The notes: a model not told the origin generated them from the sequence alone. A stretch of 64,000 nt of DNA from Sporolactobacillus sp. Y61 (GCF_040529185.1 NZ_CP159510.1:2046001-2110000), one strand, 5' to 3'; shown: positions 17,738-30,008, counted from the stretch's first letter. Numbers and translations: made by a program.

Positions 17738-20700
17738 ACGTACGGATATACACAAAATCATGGTGATTGGGTCCGGTCCGATCGTGATCGGGCAGGCAGC
17801 CGAATTTGACTATTCAGGAACCCAGGCCTGTCAGTCGCTCAGGGAAGAAGGTTATGAAGTGGTCCTGGTCAATTCAAATCCGGCTACAATCATGACGGAT
17901 ACAGATGTTGCCGACCGCGTCTACATAGAACCCCTGACGGTGGAGTTTGTCGGTAAGATCATCAGGAAGGAAATGCCCGATGGTCTTCTGACAACGCTCG
18001 GCGGCCAGACAGGTCTGAACCTTGCTGTACAGTTGCATCAGTCAGGTATCCTGGATGAACTGCATGTTCAGCTGCTTGGAACCCGCCTGGAAAGTATTGA
18101 GCAGGCTGAGGATCGGGAAAAGTTCCGGGAATTAATGATTGATCTGGGCGAACCGGTTCCACCCAGTGAAACCGTAACGGATCTGAATGAAGCCCGGGCT
18201 TTTGTTAAAAAAATTCATCTTCCGGTCATTATACGTCCGGCATTTACACTCGGAGGGACCGGCGGAGGGATCGCATCGACAGACGAAGAACTGGAGACCA
18301 TCACCGAAAATGGTCTGAAGCTGAGTCCTGTACACCAGGTGCTGATTGAAAAGAGTATCGCCGGCTTTAAGGAAATTGAATTTGAAGTCATGCGTGATGG
18401 AAATGACGGTGCGATTTCCGTCTGCCATATGGAAAACATTGATCCGGTCGGAATTCACACCGGGGATTCGATTGTCACAGCCCCATGTCAGACCCTGAGT
18501 GATCGCGATCTGCAGCATCTGCGCAGCGTGTCACTTCGCATTGTCCGTGCATTGAAGATTGAGGGGGGATGTAATGTCCAGCTTGCCCTTGATCCCTGCA
18601 GCGACCGTTATTATGTGATTGAAGTGAATCCGCGGGTCAGCCGGTCATCTGCACTGGCTTCCAAGGCGACAGGTTACCCGATTGCTAAAGTTGCAGCAAA
18701 GATTGCTGCCGGTTATCAGCTTGATGAAATTAAAAATGCCGTCACAGGCACAACTTATGCCAGTTTCGAGCCGACGCTGGATTATGTCGTAACGAAGATC
18801 CCGCGCTGGCCGTTTGATAAATTCGACAGTGCAAAACGTACCCTCGGGACACAGATGAAAGCAACCGGCGAGGTTCTTGCCCTCGGTCGAAATTTTGAAG
18901 AGTCCTTACTGAAAGCAGTCCGATCGCTTGAAAACGGCTCTGTTCATCTTGATCTTGAAGAAGCAGCAGGCATGACACGTGAAGAACTCTTTACATCCAT
19001 AGCGAAGGCGGATGACCGTCGCCTGTACTTTATTGCCGAAGCTTACCGGCGCGGTGCAACGACAAAAAAGTTACGGGATCTGACGAAAATCAATTCATTC
19101 TTCCTGAATAAAATCAGGCACATTATTAAGATTGAGGAGAAACTCAAAGCCCACCCGTGGGATAAACAGGTTCTTCTGGAAGCGAAAAAGCACGGCTTCT
19201 CTGATATAAAAATCGCTTCCTGCTGGAACGCAGATGTTTCGGAAGTGACAAAATGGCGTAAAGCCCGGGACGTACGGCCGGTTTATAAAATGGTGGATAC
19301 CTGCGCCGGTGAGTTCACTTCTCAGACGCCTTATTATTACAGTACCTACGAAGAAGAAAATGAATCAGAAGTCACGCCCCGCAAAAGTGTGATTGTCCTC
19401 GGATCGGGTCCGATCCGGATCGGACAGGGGGTTGAATTCGACTATGCGACGGTTCACGCTGTCTGGGCAATAAAGGCACAGGGTTATGAGGCGATTATGA
19501 TTAACAATAATCCGGAGACCGTGTCCACTGATTTCAGTGTATCCGATAAGCTCTATGTAGAGCCGCTGACTCTGGAAGACGTCATGCATGTCATTGAACT
19601 TGAAAAGCCTGAAGGTGTCGTTGTTCAGTTCGGAGGCCAGACCGCCATTAATCTTGCTGCCGGACTGGCGGCCCATGGTGTCCGGATACTTGGAACGTCG
19701 CTGGATGCCATGGATCAGGCAGAGGACCGGGATCGTTTTGAACAGTTACTGCTTAAACTGAATGTGGACCGTCCGGCGGGAGCGACCGCTTTCTCAACAG
19801 AGGAAGCGGTGAAAATTGCCGGGAGTCTGGGTTATCCGGTCCTTGTTCGCCCGTCCTATGTTCTCGGCGGAAGGGCAATGGAAATTGTCTATCATGAACA
19901 GGATCTGGTTCATTACATGAGTCATGCCGTACGTATTAACCCGGATCATCCGGTTCTGATTGACCGCTATCTTGTTGGCACTGAGATTGAACTTGATGCC
20001 CTGTCAGACGGTACAGATGTTTATATACCGGGCATTATGGAGCATATTGAGCGGGCAGGCGTACATTCCGGAGACTCTATCGCCGTGTATCCTGCTCAGA
20101 AGCTGAGCAGGAGGATTAAGGAAGAAGTTGCGGACACCGCGATCCGGATTGCCCGGGCACTGAAAGTGGTTGGTTTGCTGAATATCCAGTTTGTTATACA
20201 TCAGGATCATGTGTACGTGATCGAGGTCAATCCGCGTGCGAGTCGGACGGTGCCTTTCATGAGCAAAATCACAGGCGTTCCGATGGCTAAAGCCGCAACG
20301 CAGCTGATACTCGGAGAAACGCTGCACAGTCTCGGTTATAAGACAGGGATACATCCTGAGCCGCAGCGCAGTGTATTTGTCAAAGTCCCGGTCTTCTCCT
20401 TTGCCAAACTGCGCCGTGTCGATGTCACTCTGGGGCCGGAAATGAAATCAACCGGAGAAGTCATGGGTCAGGATGTGACCCTGGAAAAGGCGCTTTATAA
20501 AGGGCTGCTTGCCAGCGGGATGACCATTCCTTCTCATGGATCGGTTCTGTTTACCATTGCTGATCAGGATAAGGATGAAGCGCTTGAACTGGTTAGGCGG
20601 TTCCACAATATCGGCTACAATATTCTGGCCACTGAGGGGACGGCGAACATAATTAAAAAGCGTCATATTCCGGTGACTGTCGTTAACAAAATTGGGGGAG

Positions 20701-20966
20701 AGATCCGAATTTACTCGATATTATCCGGCATGGCGGGGCTCAGTTCGTTGTCAATACACTGACCAGGGGCAGCGGCCGGCAAGGGACGGATTCAGAATCA
20801 GGCGGGAGTCTGTTGAGAACGGGATTGTCTGTCTGACCTCTCTGGATACGACAGAGGCACTGCTTAAAGTTCTGGAATCTCTGGCATTCCGGACCGAGTG
20901 TATGCCGCAGATGGATGTTCCTTCGCATCAGGCCGCCCTTCCGGCCCATACAGAAGGTGTCACGCC

Positions 20967-20970
<4 letters not shown>
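17730..20970 (+). CDS. carB: Carbamoyl-phosphate synthase large subunit, two frameshifts near the 3' end in this sequence
   Basis: Synthesises carbamoyl phosphate through two homologous ATP-grasp halves (each starts [11 protein letters not shown] or [11 protein letters not shown] and has an [14 protein letters not shown] or [19 protein letters not shown] segment). TTG 17730 gives [17 protein letters not shown], as in relatives. The frame first breaks in the G5 run 20694-20698: one extra G gives [19 protein letters not shown]. It breaks again in the G4 run 20766-20769: one extra G gives [17 protein letters not shown]. The repaired protein is about 1080 residues and ends at TGA 20968-20970, overlapping pyrK by ATGA. 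Both gaps are in G-runs, so errors are likely. Confidence 0.95.
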
Positions 20971-23351
<2,381 letters not shown>

Positions 23352-23370
<19 letters not shown>

Positions 23371-23996
23371 TCGCAGAAGATTTATTAAAAATCAATGCGG
23401 TGGTTCTCAGACCGGACGATCCGTTTACATGGGCTTCCGGTATCCACTCACCGGTTTACTGTGATAACAGGCTGATTATGGGATTCCCCGATATCTGGCA
23501 GCATGTGATCAGGGGATACCTCTCAATCATTAACAGCGACTATCCCGACATTGAAGTCGTGGCCGGGACAGCAACCTCGGGGATACCTCATGCGGCTTTG
23601 ATTGCCGAAGCGTTACATTTGCCCATGGTCTACGTACGTTCATCGGCAAAATCCCATGGTAAAGGGAAGCAAATTGAGGGGACGATTAAACCGGGTCAGA
23701 AAACAGTAGTTATCGAAGATCTGATATCTACCGGAGGAAGCGTCCTGAAAGCTTCCGACGCACTGAAAGATGCCGGGGCGGAAATTCTTGGTGTAGCAGC
23801 CATCTTTACTTACCAGCTTCCGCAGGCTGATAAAAATTTCGAACGTGCAGGAGTCAAGTTAAAGACACTGACCGACTTTAATACATTGATTCATCTGGCT
23901 GTCCGGCAAGGGAAGATCAGCAATCAGCAGTTACAGCAGTTGAAAAACTGGTACAGCCATCCTGAATCGGAAGGCTGGAGAAATCCGGTCATATAA
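23352..23996 (+). CDS. pyrE: Orotate phosphoribosyltransferase
   Basis: Adds PRPP to orotate. 214 residues. TWASGIHSPVYCDNR is the orotate-binding loop and VVIEDLISTGGSVLKASDAL the PRPP loop. ATG 23352 follows GGAGGAA by six bases; an in-frame ATG at 23337 lies before that site and is less likely. It is the last gene of the pyr operon and is followed by an intrinsic terminator 22 bases after its stop. Confidence 0.96.
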
Positions 23997-24017
23997 CGGA
24001 TAACTGACACTTTTTCT

Positions 24018-24040
24018 GAGCCGTCTGCGGCTCTTTTTTT
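24018..24040 (+). terminator. Intrinsic terminator of the pyr operon
   Basis: GAGCCG, loop TCTG, CGGCTC, then seven Ts. Confidence 0.93.
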
Positions 24041-24211
24041 ATTGACAATATTCAAATCTCCTATACATGGTGAAACTTAGCATAAACGCCTCAACGCTCT
24101 TTATTTTCCGGATTGGTGCCTGAAGAAGAGATTTATGTTAGAATGGAAAAATGTCACTGACTCCGGATTTTTATCTTTCCTGGGTGCATGCTTTTATGTA
24201 TTTTTTCGAAT
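24041..24211 (+). other. Gene-free stretch after the pyr operon
   Basis: A TTGACA (24042-24047) and a TATACA (24062-24067) occur but only 14 bases apart, too close for a normal promoter. I see no gene, clear hairpin or known RNA motif before the structured repeat begins. Confidence 0.5.
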
Positions 24212-24370
24212 AAATAAAGTGAAACTTCAATCAGTGGGGGTTCTTCATCACCCACTGATTATTCGTTGAATCCATCGGGCTGCTGCGGGCAGTTATCCCC
24301 CACCCGGGTATGTTCATTTCCCCTCATGACTTTGAGGTGGGGATCTTACTGCCCGTTCATGCGGGATAAA
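24212..24370 (+). repeat. Structured dispersed repeat, copy A
   Basis: Begins AATAAAGTGAAACTTCAATC, like copies B (36449) and C (5139, minus). Stem I: AATCAGTGGG with CCCACTGATT, extended by TTCAA/TTGAA. Stem II: GCGGGCAGT with ACTGCCCGT. Stem III inside it: CCCCCACC with GGTGGGG. A closing pair ATCC/GGGAT surrounds stems II and III. No open frame is shared between copies, so conservation is of structure, not protein. It lies between the pyr terminator and a membrane glycosyltransferase gene. Function unknown to me. Confidence 0.85.
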
Positions 24371-24420
24371 AGGATAATGTACAGTGATCCGGATAAAGGG
24401 AACAGGAGTGAATATTTTTC

Positions 24421-26613
24421 ATGCTTCAAAAGAAATTAATATCCTTATTCAGCATCATCTGTATCATCTGTTTTTCCACCCTCTTTCTGATGGCTGTCAG
24501 TTATCTTTTTTTTGTACAGGGAATCAATCATGCGCATGCCCCGTTATACACATTTGTATTGCTTCTATTCGCACTCATTGCTTTACTGTTTTTTTATGCT
24601 GTGTATCGCCTGATCGAAACATGGCCTCAGACAGGTCTGCGCTTACTTGCTTCGGGTTTCTTTGCATACTTTCTGCTCATCGAAATCATCCTGATTGCTG
24701 TCTTTCACTCGATTTTGCCGCCTGTCATTGATGGCGGTCACACCTATGCTGAAGCCCTTTATTTACTTGAACACGGTCATGCTTCCGGGCATGCTTATTT
24801 CAGTATTTACCCCAATAATGTACCCATCACTCTGCTCAGATACTGGATCTATCGTTCAGCCGCTTTTTTTCATGTGTCAGATTTTCTGATGGTTGACCGC
24901 CTGTTCTGCGCGGCGGTTCTGGATATCGGAATTTATTTCTCATGGAAACTGGTGAAAAATAAGTTTGATCTGCGGATGGGCTGTATGTTTTTATTATTGA
25001 CGGCAAGCTCTTTCCCGCTGTTTTTCTATATTCTTTATTTCTATACCGATACCGTCGCCATTATGTTCCCGCCGATTCTGCTGTATCTGTGGCAGGCCTA
25101 CAGTCAGTCGAAAAAGATAAGATATATTTTTCTGCTGGGGCTCGTGCTCGCCGTCGGGACACAGATTCGCATGAATTTAATTTTATTTCTGCCCGCACTG
25201 GCCATTTACATGTTCTTTGTGCTGAAGTGGAAAAAAGCTCTGCTGTATCTTGCCTTAACGGTTGCGCTCCTGTCCCTGGCAACCGTGCTGACTGAACATA
25301 TCGAGAATCAGATGGGGTATGCAAAAGAGCCTTCGCTGACTATGCCGATGACGCACTGGGTTATGCTCGGGCTCTCACCTGACGGCAGGTACAGTAAGGC
25401 AGATTATTTACTGACGAGAAAGCAACCGGACCAGCAGGCAAAAAAGCAGATCGTCCGGCAGGAAATCACAAGAAGGATAGATCAGAACGGGATCACCGGA
25501 CTGACCCGAATATGGCTGACTAAAGCGGCCCGGACATTTAGCATGGGGACACATGGTTACGACTGGTATACCCGCCTTTCAGCGCAGCCGACCCGGACGT
25601 ATCAATATTTATTTAATAAAAATAATCAGCTGACTGTCTTTATTACCCAGATCTTTTATCTGGTTCAACTCTTTTTACTTATTTTGTCTTCTCTACGGCT
25701 GTTTCGTACAAAAAGAGCCGACCTGAACCTGCTCATTCAGATCTGTCTGTTTGGAAATCTTCTGTTCTATACTGTTGTCTGGGAAGCCGAACCAAGATAC
25801 AGCCTGTTGTTCACGCCGGTCATGATTCTTGGTGCTGTATTTGGACTGAAAGAAATGCGCGTCCTGAGCCGGAAGTATAAAGATGTGCCTGGTCGCTTTT
25901 ATGCAGGAAATTATTCTTTGCATTTGACAACCGTTTTCCTGCTCTTTGTCATTGTATTTGCGGGCGCTTCCCTCAGTGCCAGACCGGTTACGCAGCACAA
26001 AACGACTCATCCGTATTATCTGGTGGATCAGCCCTGTTCCGCAGGGAGTGGCAGTGTGCGGGTTGACGCTGCACATACAGTGACTCAGACGTTTCGAACG
26101 CCTGCACCTTTTGATCACATATCGGTCCGTATTCGCGATGTCATGGGGTCAGGCCGTTATCTGATGAGCGTCCGTAATGAGAAAGATGGCCGGCTTGTCG
26201 CTTCAGAAATCGTGAACAGCTCGCAGATGCGTTCCGGCCGCCCGTTTGTCCTGACGTTTAACCGGAAAGGAACGCATGCACTGAAACGGGGGCTCCTGAC
26301 AATCGAACAGATCAAGGGTTCCAGAGCATCCGGCCTTAGCCTGGCGATGAATGGCAGGGGCTATGAACAGCGGGATATCTATCCGGACGGGCAGCTCAGG
26401 CTGAATGGCAAGCCGCAAAAACAGCAGGATCTGACTTTCAGTGTATATCAGCTACAAAAACGTCCATATCTGAGTGGGGTATCTTACTGGCTGCTCTTTC
26501 TCATACCTGTATTCATTCTGTTATTTTACAGCTATGTCTCGAGGGAGCCTTCTTTCAGAAACAGAGAAAGAACAACTGCATACAGAATGAAACGCAAATG
26601 GCAGGACGATTAA
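24421..26613 (+). CDS. Large membrane protein, probable GT-C family glycosyltransferase
   Basis: 730 residues. At least ten hydrophobic helices fill residues 1-480, followed by one more near 505, an extracytoplasmic region at about 520-685 and a final helix at about 690-710. GT-C-type glycosyltransferases of the dolichol-phosphate-mannosyltransferase group have this layout; the loop after the second to third helix (PPVIDGGHTYAEALYLLEHGHASGHA, split here at E) would hold the acidic catalytic residue, a clear inference only. The outer domain looks like a beta-sandwich. ATG 24421 follows AGGAGTG. No companion glycan genes adjoin it; a two-component system follows 98 bases later and may be independent. 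Substrate unknown. Confidence 0.6.
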   Translation: MLQKKLISLFSIICIICFSTLFLMAVSYLFFVQGINHAHAPLYTFVLLLFALIALLFFYAVYRLIETWPQTGLRLLASGFFAYFLLIEIILIAVFHSILPPVIDGGHTYAEALYLLEHGHASGHAYFSIYPNNVPITLLRYWIYRSAAFFHVSDFLMVDRLFCAAVLDIGIYFSWKLVKNKFDLRMGCMFLLLTASSFPLFFYILYFYTDTVAIMFPPILLYLWQAYSQSKKIRYIFLLGLVLAVGTQIRMNLILFLPALAIYMFFVLKWKKALLYLALTVALLSLATVLTEHIENQMGYAKEPSLTMPMTHWVMLGLSPDGRYSKADYLLTRKQPDQQAKKQIVRQEITRRIDQNGITGLTRIWLTKAARTFSMGTHGYDWYTRLSAQPTRTYQYLFNKNNQLTVFITQIFYLVQLFLLILSSLRLFRTKRADLNLLIQICLFGNLLFYTVVWEAEPRYSLLFTPVMILGAVFGLKEMRVLSRKYKDVPGRFYAGNYSLHLTTVFLLFVIVFAGASLSARPVTQHKTTHPYYLVDQPCSAGSGSVRVDAAHTVTQTFRTPAPFDHISVRIRDVMGSGRYLMSVRNEKDGRLVASEIVNSSQMRSGRPFVLTFNRKGTHALKRGLLTIEQIKGSRASGLSLAMNGRGYEQRDIYPDGQLRLNGKPQKQQDLTFSVYQLQKRPYLSGVSYWLLFLIPVFILLFYSYVSREPSFRNRERTTAYRMKRKWQDD

Positions 26614-26646
26614 TCTGTTTCTTAAGAAATTCTTCATATTCTTCGA

Positions 26647-26676
26647 TTGTTTTTTTTAAGAACATCCCGGTACAAT
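26647..26676 (+). promoter_or_regulatory. Predicted promoter of the two-component operon
   Basis: TTGTTT (26647-26652) and TACAAT (26671-26676), spacer 18. Just upstream lies a perfect 12-base palindrome, TTTCTTAAGAAA, beginning near 26625, followed by related TTCTT repeats, a possible site for the response regulator. Confidence 0.5.
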
Positions 26677-26714
26677 GACGATAGAAGGTCAGAAGATCGG
26701 GGGAGGAGAACTTG

Positions 26715-27410
26715 ATGAACGACGCTACGGTCCTTGTTGTGGATGATGATCGCGAGATTCGCGATGTCATCGGCATCTATTTGAGCAATGAAGGGATGCA
26801 TGTTCTGAAGGCGGAAAATGGTCTTGAAGCACTTAACATCCTGAAAAACCATGAAAATATACAGTTAATTCTGCTCGACATCATGATGCCTCGTCTAGAC
26901 GGCATACAGGCTACTATTAAAATAAGAGAACAAAGAAACATCCCGATTATCATGATCAGTGCAAAAAGCGAGGATATGGATAAAATTCTCGGCCTGCAGA
27001 TTGGTGCGGATGATTATGTGACCAAGCCTTTCAATCCGCTTGAACTGGTTGCACGTGCCAGGGCTCAGCTGCGTCGCTATGTCAGATTAGGAAAATATGA
27101 AAACAGTCAGGCGTCAGTTGATTTAAACGGACTGATTCTGGAACAGCAGGAAAAACGCGTATCCGTAAATGGTGAGGCTGTTCATCTGACGCCTATTGAA
27201 TACCGGATAGTTGAACTTCTGATGAAACATCCCGGGAGAGTTTTCTCTATCCATGAAATCTATGAGCGTGTCTGGAAGGAGCCAGGTTTAAGCCCTGAAA
27301 ACACAGTTGCGGTGCATATTCGCAAGATTCGTGAAAAAATCGAGATCAACCCGAAAAATCCGAGATATCTGAAGGTGGTGTGGGGCATTGGCTATAAAAT
27401 TGAAAAGTAG
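26715..27410 (+). CDS. OmpR-family response regulator
   Basis: 231 residues. The receiver domain has the acidic pocket (VVDDD, residues 9-12), phospho-acceptor D55 in LILLDIMMPRLDG and K104 in DDYVTKPFNP. The winged-helix domain (HLTPIEYRIVELLMKHPGRVFSIHEIYERVW, split; NTVAVHIRKIREKIE; VVWGIGYKIEK) is of the OmpR/PhoB type. ATG 26715 is preferred to TTG 26712 given the spacing from GGGAGGAG. Its 3' end overlaps the kinase gene, so the pair is co-translated. The signal and target genes cannot be read from sequence; domain order resembles VanR- and YycF-like regulators. Confidence 0.93.
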   Translation: MNDATVLVVDDDREIRDVIGIYLSNEGMHVLKAENGLEALNILKNHENIQLILLDIMMPRLDGIQATIKIREQRNIPIIMISAKSEDMDKILGLQIGADDYVTKPFNPLELVARARAQLRRYVRLGKYENSQASVDLNGLILEQQEKRVSVNGEAVHLTPIEYRIVELLMKHPGRVFSIHEIYERVWKEPGLSPENTVAVHIRKIREKIEINPKNPRYLKVVWGIGYKIEK

Positions 27411-28869
27411 TCGAAAAATCTGGATCACCCTGCTTGCAGCTTCCGGGGTGACAAACCTGCTTATGGCGTTCTCCATATTCCGTGACCTGCTTTTTTACCA
27501 CATGACATTTACTCTCTTCCTTGTCGGATCCGGTCTGGCCCTACTTGCTGCAGCGGTGATCTGGAATAAAAGGGTCCAGCATGTGCCTTCTGAAAAGGGG
27601 ACAGTGGAGAGCGTTTATCTGCTTCTGCCCGTTGATTTTCGCCTCCTGCTGCTTATTCTTTCCGCTTTGTTTTCCCTGCGATACTTTGCCAGTAACCTGA
27701 CTCCATATCTCCCGGCTGATATTGTGTATATCTATATCCTGGCGTGCGGTTTCAATCTTTTGATTGGATTGCAGATTGTCTCCATAATCAGTGAGGTGCA
27801 TGATCGGGAGTCCCTGCTTGCCACCTGGAAGTCCAGCCTCACCTGCCGATTTTTCCATATCCTGAAAGAGGGGTTTACTCTGGCTCCGATCGCCTTTCAA
27901 ATATCCGGTATTCTGGCGGCGGTCTTTACACTCGGCTTTATCCTGCCGATCCTGGCCAATGCGGAAGGCCTTCTTCTTCCACTGATTTTGCTGCCTGCTG
28001 CCGGTCTGCCGCTTCTTTATCTGATATTCAGAAATGTGGCTGCATTTAACCATATCTATCTAAATATTCAAGCGACAGCAGAAGGAAGGGATGCACCTGA
28101 TCTTACGGTTCATGGTAAAGGGACACTTGCCAGCCTGGCTGAAAATCTGAACATCTTAAAGCACGGCGTCACTTCTTCCCGGGTTCAGCAACTGAAAAGT
28201 GAACGGCTGAAAACGGAACTGATCACCAATGTGAGCCATGATCTGCGCACACCGCTGACTTCAATCATGACGTATAACGAACTTTTACAGAAACCGGATC
28301 TGGCTGAGGATGAACGAACTCGTTATCTTTCGATTATTGATCGAAAAGCGAAACGGTTGAAACGACTGATCGATGATTTATTTGAGGCATCGAAAATGGC
28401 TAGCGGTGCGGTTGAGCTGCATAGGGACAGGGTGAACCTGAATGAACTTCTGACCCAGGCTCTGGCAGAATATGATGAAGAAATCAAAAAGTCACCCTTT
28501 GAATTCCGGGTGAGAACCTCTGACCAGCCGGTCTGTGTCACAGGTGATGGTCAGAAAATCTGGCGCGTGTTCGATAATCTGATCCGTAATGTTCTTAAAT
28601 ATTCACTGGAGCATACCCGCGTCTATATCCAGCTGACTGAAGAAGAGGGTCAGGCGGTTGTTGTCTTTAAAAATATCACAAAATACGAACTTGGCGACAA
28701 TGTTGATGAACTGTTCGAGCGGTTTAAACGTGGCGACGCATCAAGACATACCGAAGGCTCCGGGCTTGGCCTGGCCATTGCCAAATCAATTGTTGACCTG
28801 CACAACGGGCTGTTTGAGATTACCCTGGACGGAGATCTGTTTAAAGTGACTCTGAAGCTGCCTCAGTAA
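27388..28869 (+). CDS. Membrane sensor histidine kinase
   Basis: 493 residues with six predicted transmembrane helices (about 11-30, 41-58, 84-103, 112-132, 168-190 and 196-215) and almost no extracellular loop, suggesting sensing within the membrane. The phospho-acceptor is H284 in TNVSHDLRTPLTS; the ATPase domain has the N-box NLIRNVLKYS and the G-box GSGLGLAIAKSIV. The start is uncertain: TTG 27388 lies inside the response-regulator gene after GGTGGTGTGGGG; TTG 27400 is an alternative. A six-helix sensor beside an OmpR regulator is seen in antibiotic or envelope-stress systems, but no transporter is adjacent. Confidence 0.9.
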   Translation: MAIKLKSSRKIWITLLAASGVTNLLMAFSIFRDLLFYHMTFTLFLVGSGLALLAAAVIWNKRVQHVPSEKGTVESVYLLLPVDFRLLLLILSALFSLRYFASNLTPYLPADIVYIYILACGFNLLIGLQIVSIISEVHDRESLLATWKSSLTCRFFHILKEGFTLAPIAFQISGILAAVFTLGFILPILANAEGLLLPLILLPAAGLPLLYLIFRNVAAFNHIYLNIQATAEGRDAPDLTVHGKGTLASLAENLNILKHGVTSSRVQQLKSERLKTELITNVSHDLRTPLTSIMTYNELLQKPDLAEDERTRYLSIIDRKAKRLKRLIDDLFEASKMASGAVELHRDRVNLNELLTQALAEYDEEIKKSPFEFRVRTSDQPVCVTGDGQKIWRVFDNLIRNVLKYSLEHTRVYIQLTEEEGQAVVVFKNITKYELGDNVDELFERFKRGDASRHTEGSGLGLAIAKSIVDLHNGLFEITLDGDLFKVTLKLPQ

Positions 28870-28897
28870 GAAAAATCGCAGCAATAACTTGAACACG

Positions 28898-28939
28898 CCA
28901 CCTGGGACTGAATGAAAAATTCAGCATCAGGTGGTTTTT
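28898..28939 (+). terminator. Intrinsic terminator of the two-component operon
   Basis: CCACCTG (28898-28904) pairs with CAGGTGG (28928-28934); the inner CTGAAT/ATTCAG adds to the stem. TTTTT follows. Confidence 0.9.
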
Positions 28940-28969
28940 ACGCACCCTGCAGGTTCTGCTAAACTTGTC

Positions 28970-28984
28970 TGATCAGTCTGATCA
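28970..28984. promoter_or_regulatory. Perfect 15-base palindrome, possible operator
   Basis: TGATCAG T CTGATCA, two 7-base arms around one base, in the gap before the riboswitch-like RNA. It may be a dimeric regulator site; no partner is identified. Confidence 0.35.
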
Positions 28985-29079
28985 ATGAACAGTATAAAAA
29001 ATTTCATAAACCATATTATTAGATAAAATAAGATGGGTTGCCTGATTTGTAAATCAAAAAATTTAAATTCTATTTCGCT

Positions 29080-29262
29080 CATTATTCCTCTGATAACTGT
29101 AAAAAATGGGGGAATTATGATTTCTAAGCAAATTCCACAAGGAGCAGGGGAACAAACTTTGTGATGGTTATTATCACTTGGGGTGAATCCCCGATAAGCA
29201 GGGAAGGACCCAGGGTTTGCTGAACCAATCCCGATTTTCAGCAATTATAATTTTCAAACATA
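29080..29262 (+). ncRNA. Possible c-di-AMP (ydaO/yuaA-type) riboswitch, without a gene
   Basis: Several stretches resemble the ydaO/yuaA aptamer: TCGCTCATT (compare UCGCUUAAU), GGAGCAGGGGAAC, the highly conserved TTGGGGTGAATCC (29178-29190) after a GTGAT/ATCAC hairpin, and AATCCCGATTTTCAGC in place of ATCCGTCAGCTAA. The 3' part is degenerate and the P1 closing stem is unclear. After it come TAATTTTCA/TGAAAATTA and a good Shine-Dalgarno AAAGGAGG (29284-29291), but no open frame follows on this strand: an oppositely oriented tetR begins at once. In relatives such RNAs control potassium uptake and wall genes. Confidence 0.5.
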
Positions 29263-29292
29263 TTTGGACCTGAAAATTACCGAAAAGGAGGA

Positions 29293-29912
29293 TTATTGAT
29301 AACCCGCTGCAAAAGCTGGTCCACGAAAGGTTATCTCACTGATCATTAGCGCAATGGTCTCGGGATCTTCGTGCATGCCGTTTTCCAGCCAGAATTGTAC
29401 CAGCCCCAGATCCGCTGAAATCACGTAAGCCGCGATGTAGTCATAAGGGATGACCTTATTGCCGGTGCCTTCTTCTTTCAGCCTCAGCATCAGATTTTTC
29501 TCCATGATCTTTTTCAGTTGACGATGGAAGGTCAGATCCCCCGCGGGCCCAGAAGTGCTTTGATAATATCAGCATTTTCTTTACAGTAGGTCAGCAGTTC
29601 AACTAAAAAAGGAACCGGTTTGCCCTCTCTCAGATCGTGTTCCAGATCGCTTTTACTGGTGCATTTGAGGGAAGCATGGCTGATCGATTCAATGTCTGAC
29701 AGGATCTTTTCCTCACATTTATTCAGTAAATCGTATTTATCGCGATAATGCAGATAGAATGTTGTCCGGTTAATATCAGCAGTACCCGTCAGGTCGCTGA
29801 TTGTAATGGCATCGAAGCCTTTTTCTCCGATCAGTTGCGCCAATGCATGGCGAAGCATGCGGATTGTCCGTCTGATCCGCCGGTCTGTCCGATTTTCAGC
29901 CATTTGAATCAT
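29293..29912 (-). CDS. TetR/AcrR family transcriptional regulator, frameshifted in this sequence
   Basis: About 206 residues after repair. The N-terminal helix-turn-helix is typical (ITISDLTGTADINRTTFYLHYRDKYDLL). The coding strand breaks at the C-run 29538-29542: one more base gives LLGPRGDLTFHRQLKKIMEKNLM, joining two otherwise separate frames. The C-terminal ligand domain (YDYIAAYVISADLGLVQFWLENGM) resembles the TetR_C_33/YbiH-like group. It is divergent from a tiny membrane protein gene at 30066, and an inverted repeat lies between them. Start ATG 29912 is tentative (29903 also possible). It is convergent with the orphan riboswitch-like RNA. Confidence 0.88.
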
Positions 29913-30008
29913 CTCTCTCAGTGGTTATTTATGCTAGAGCAAAAAAATATTAGAAAAAGTTCCATCTCTTTCGATGATTTTCCTGCTTATTATATTATAA
30001 TGGACATG

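Noticed and set aside
24042-24067. Sigma-A promoter TTGACA/TATACA downstream of pyrE
   Set aside because: The spacer is only 14 bases and no gene or RNA start follows closely.
24384-24731. A 115-residue cysteine-rich frame overlapping the start of the membrane glycosyltransferase
   Set aside because: It lies in another frame of the long membrane protein gene and lacks its own ribosome-binding site.
29221-29360. A short peptide TTG-started after the riboswitch-like ribosome-binding site
   Set aside because: Only 17 codons overlapping tetR; no support beyond the Shine-Dalgarno.
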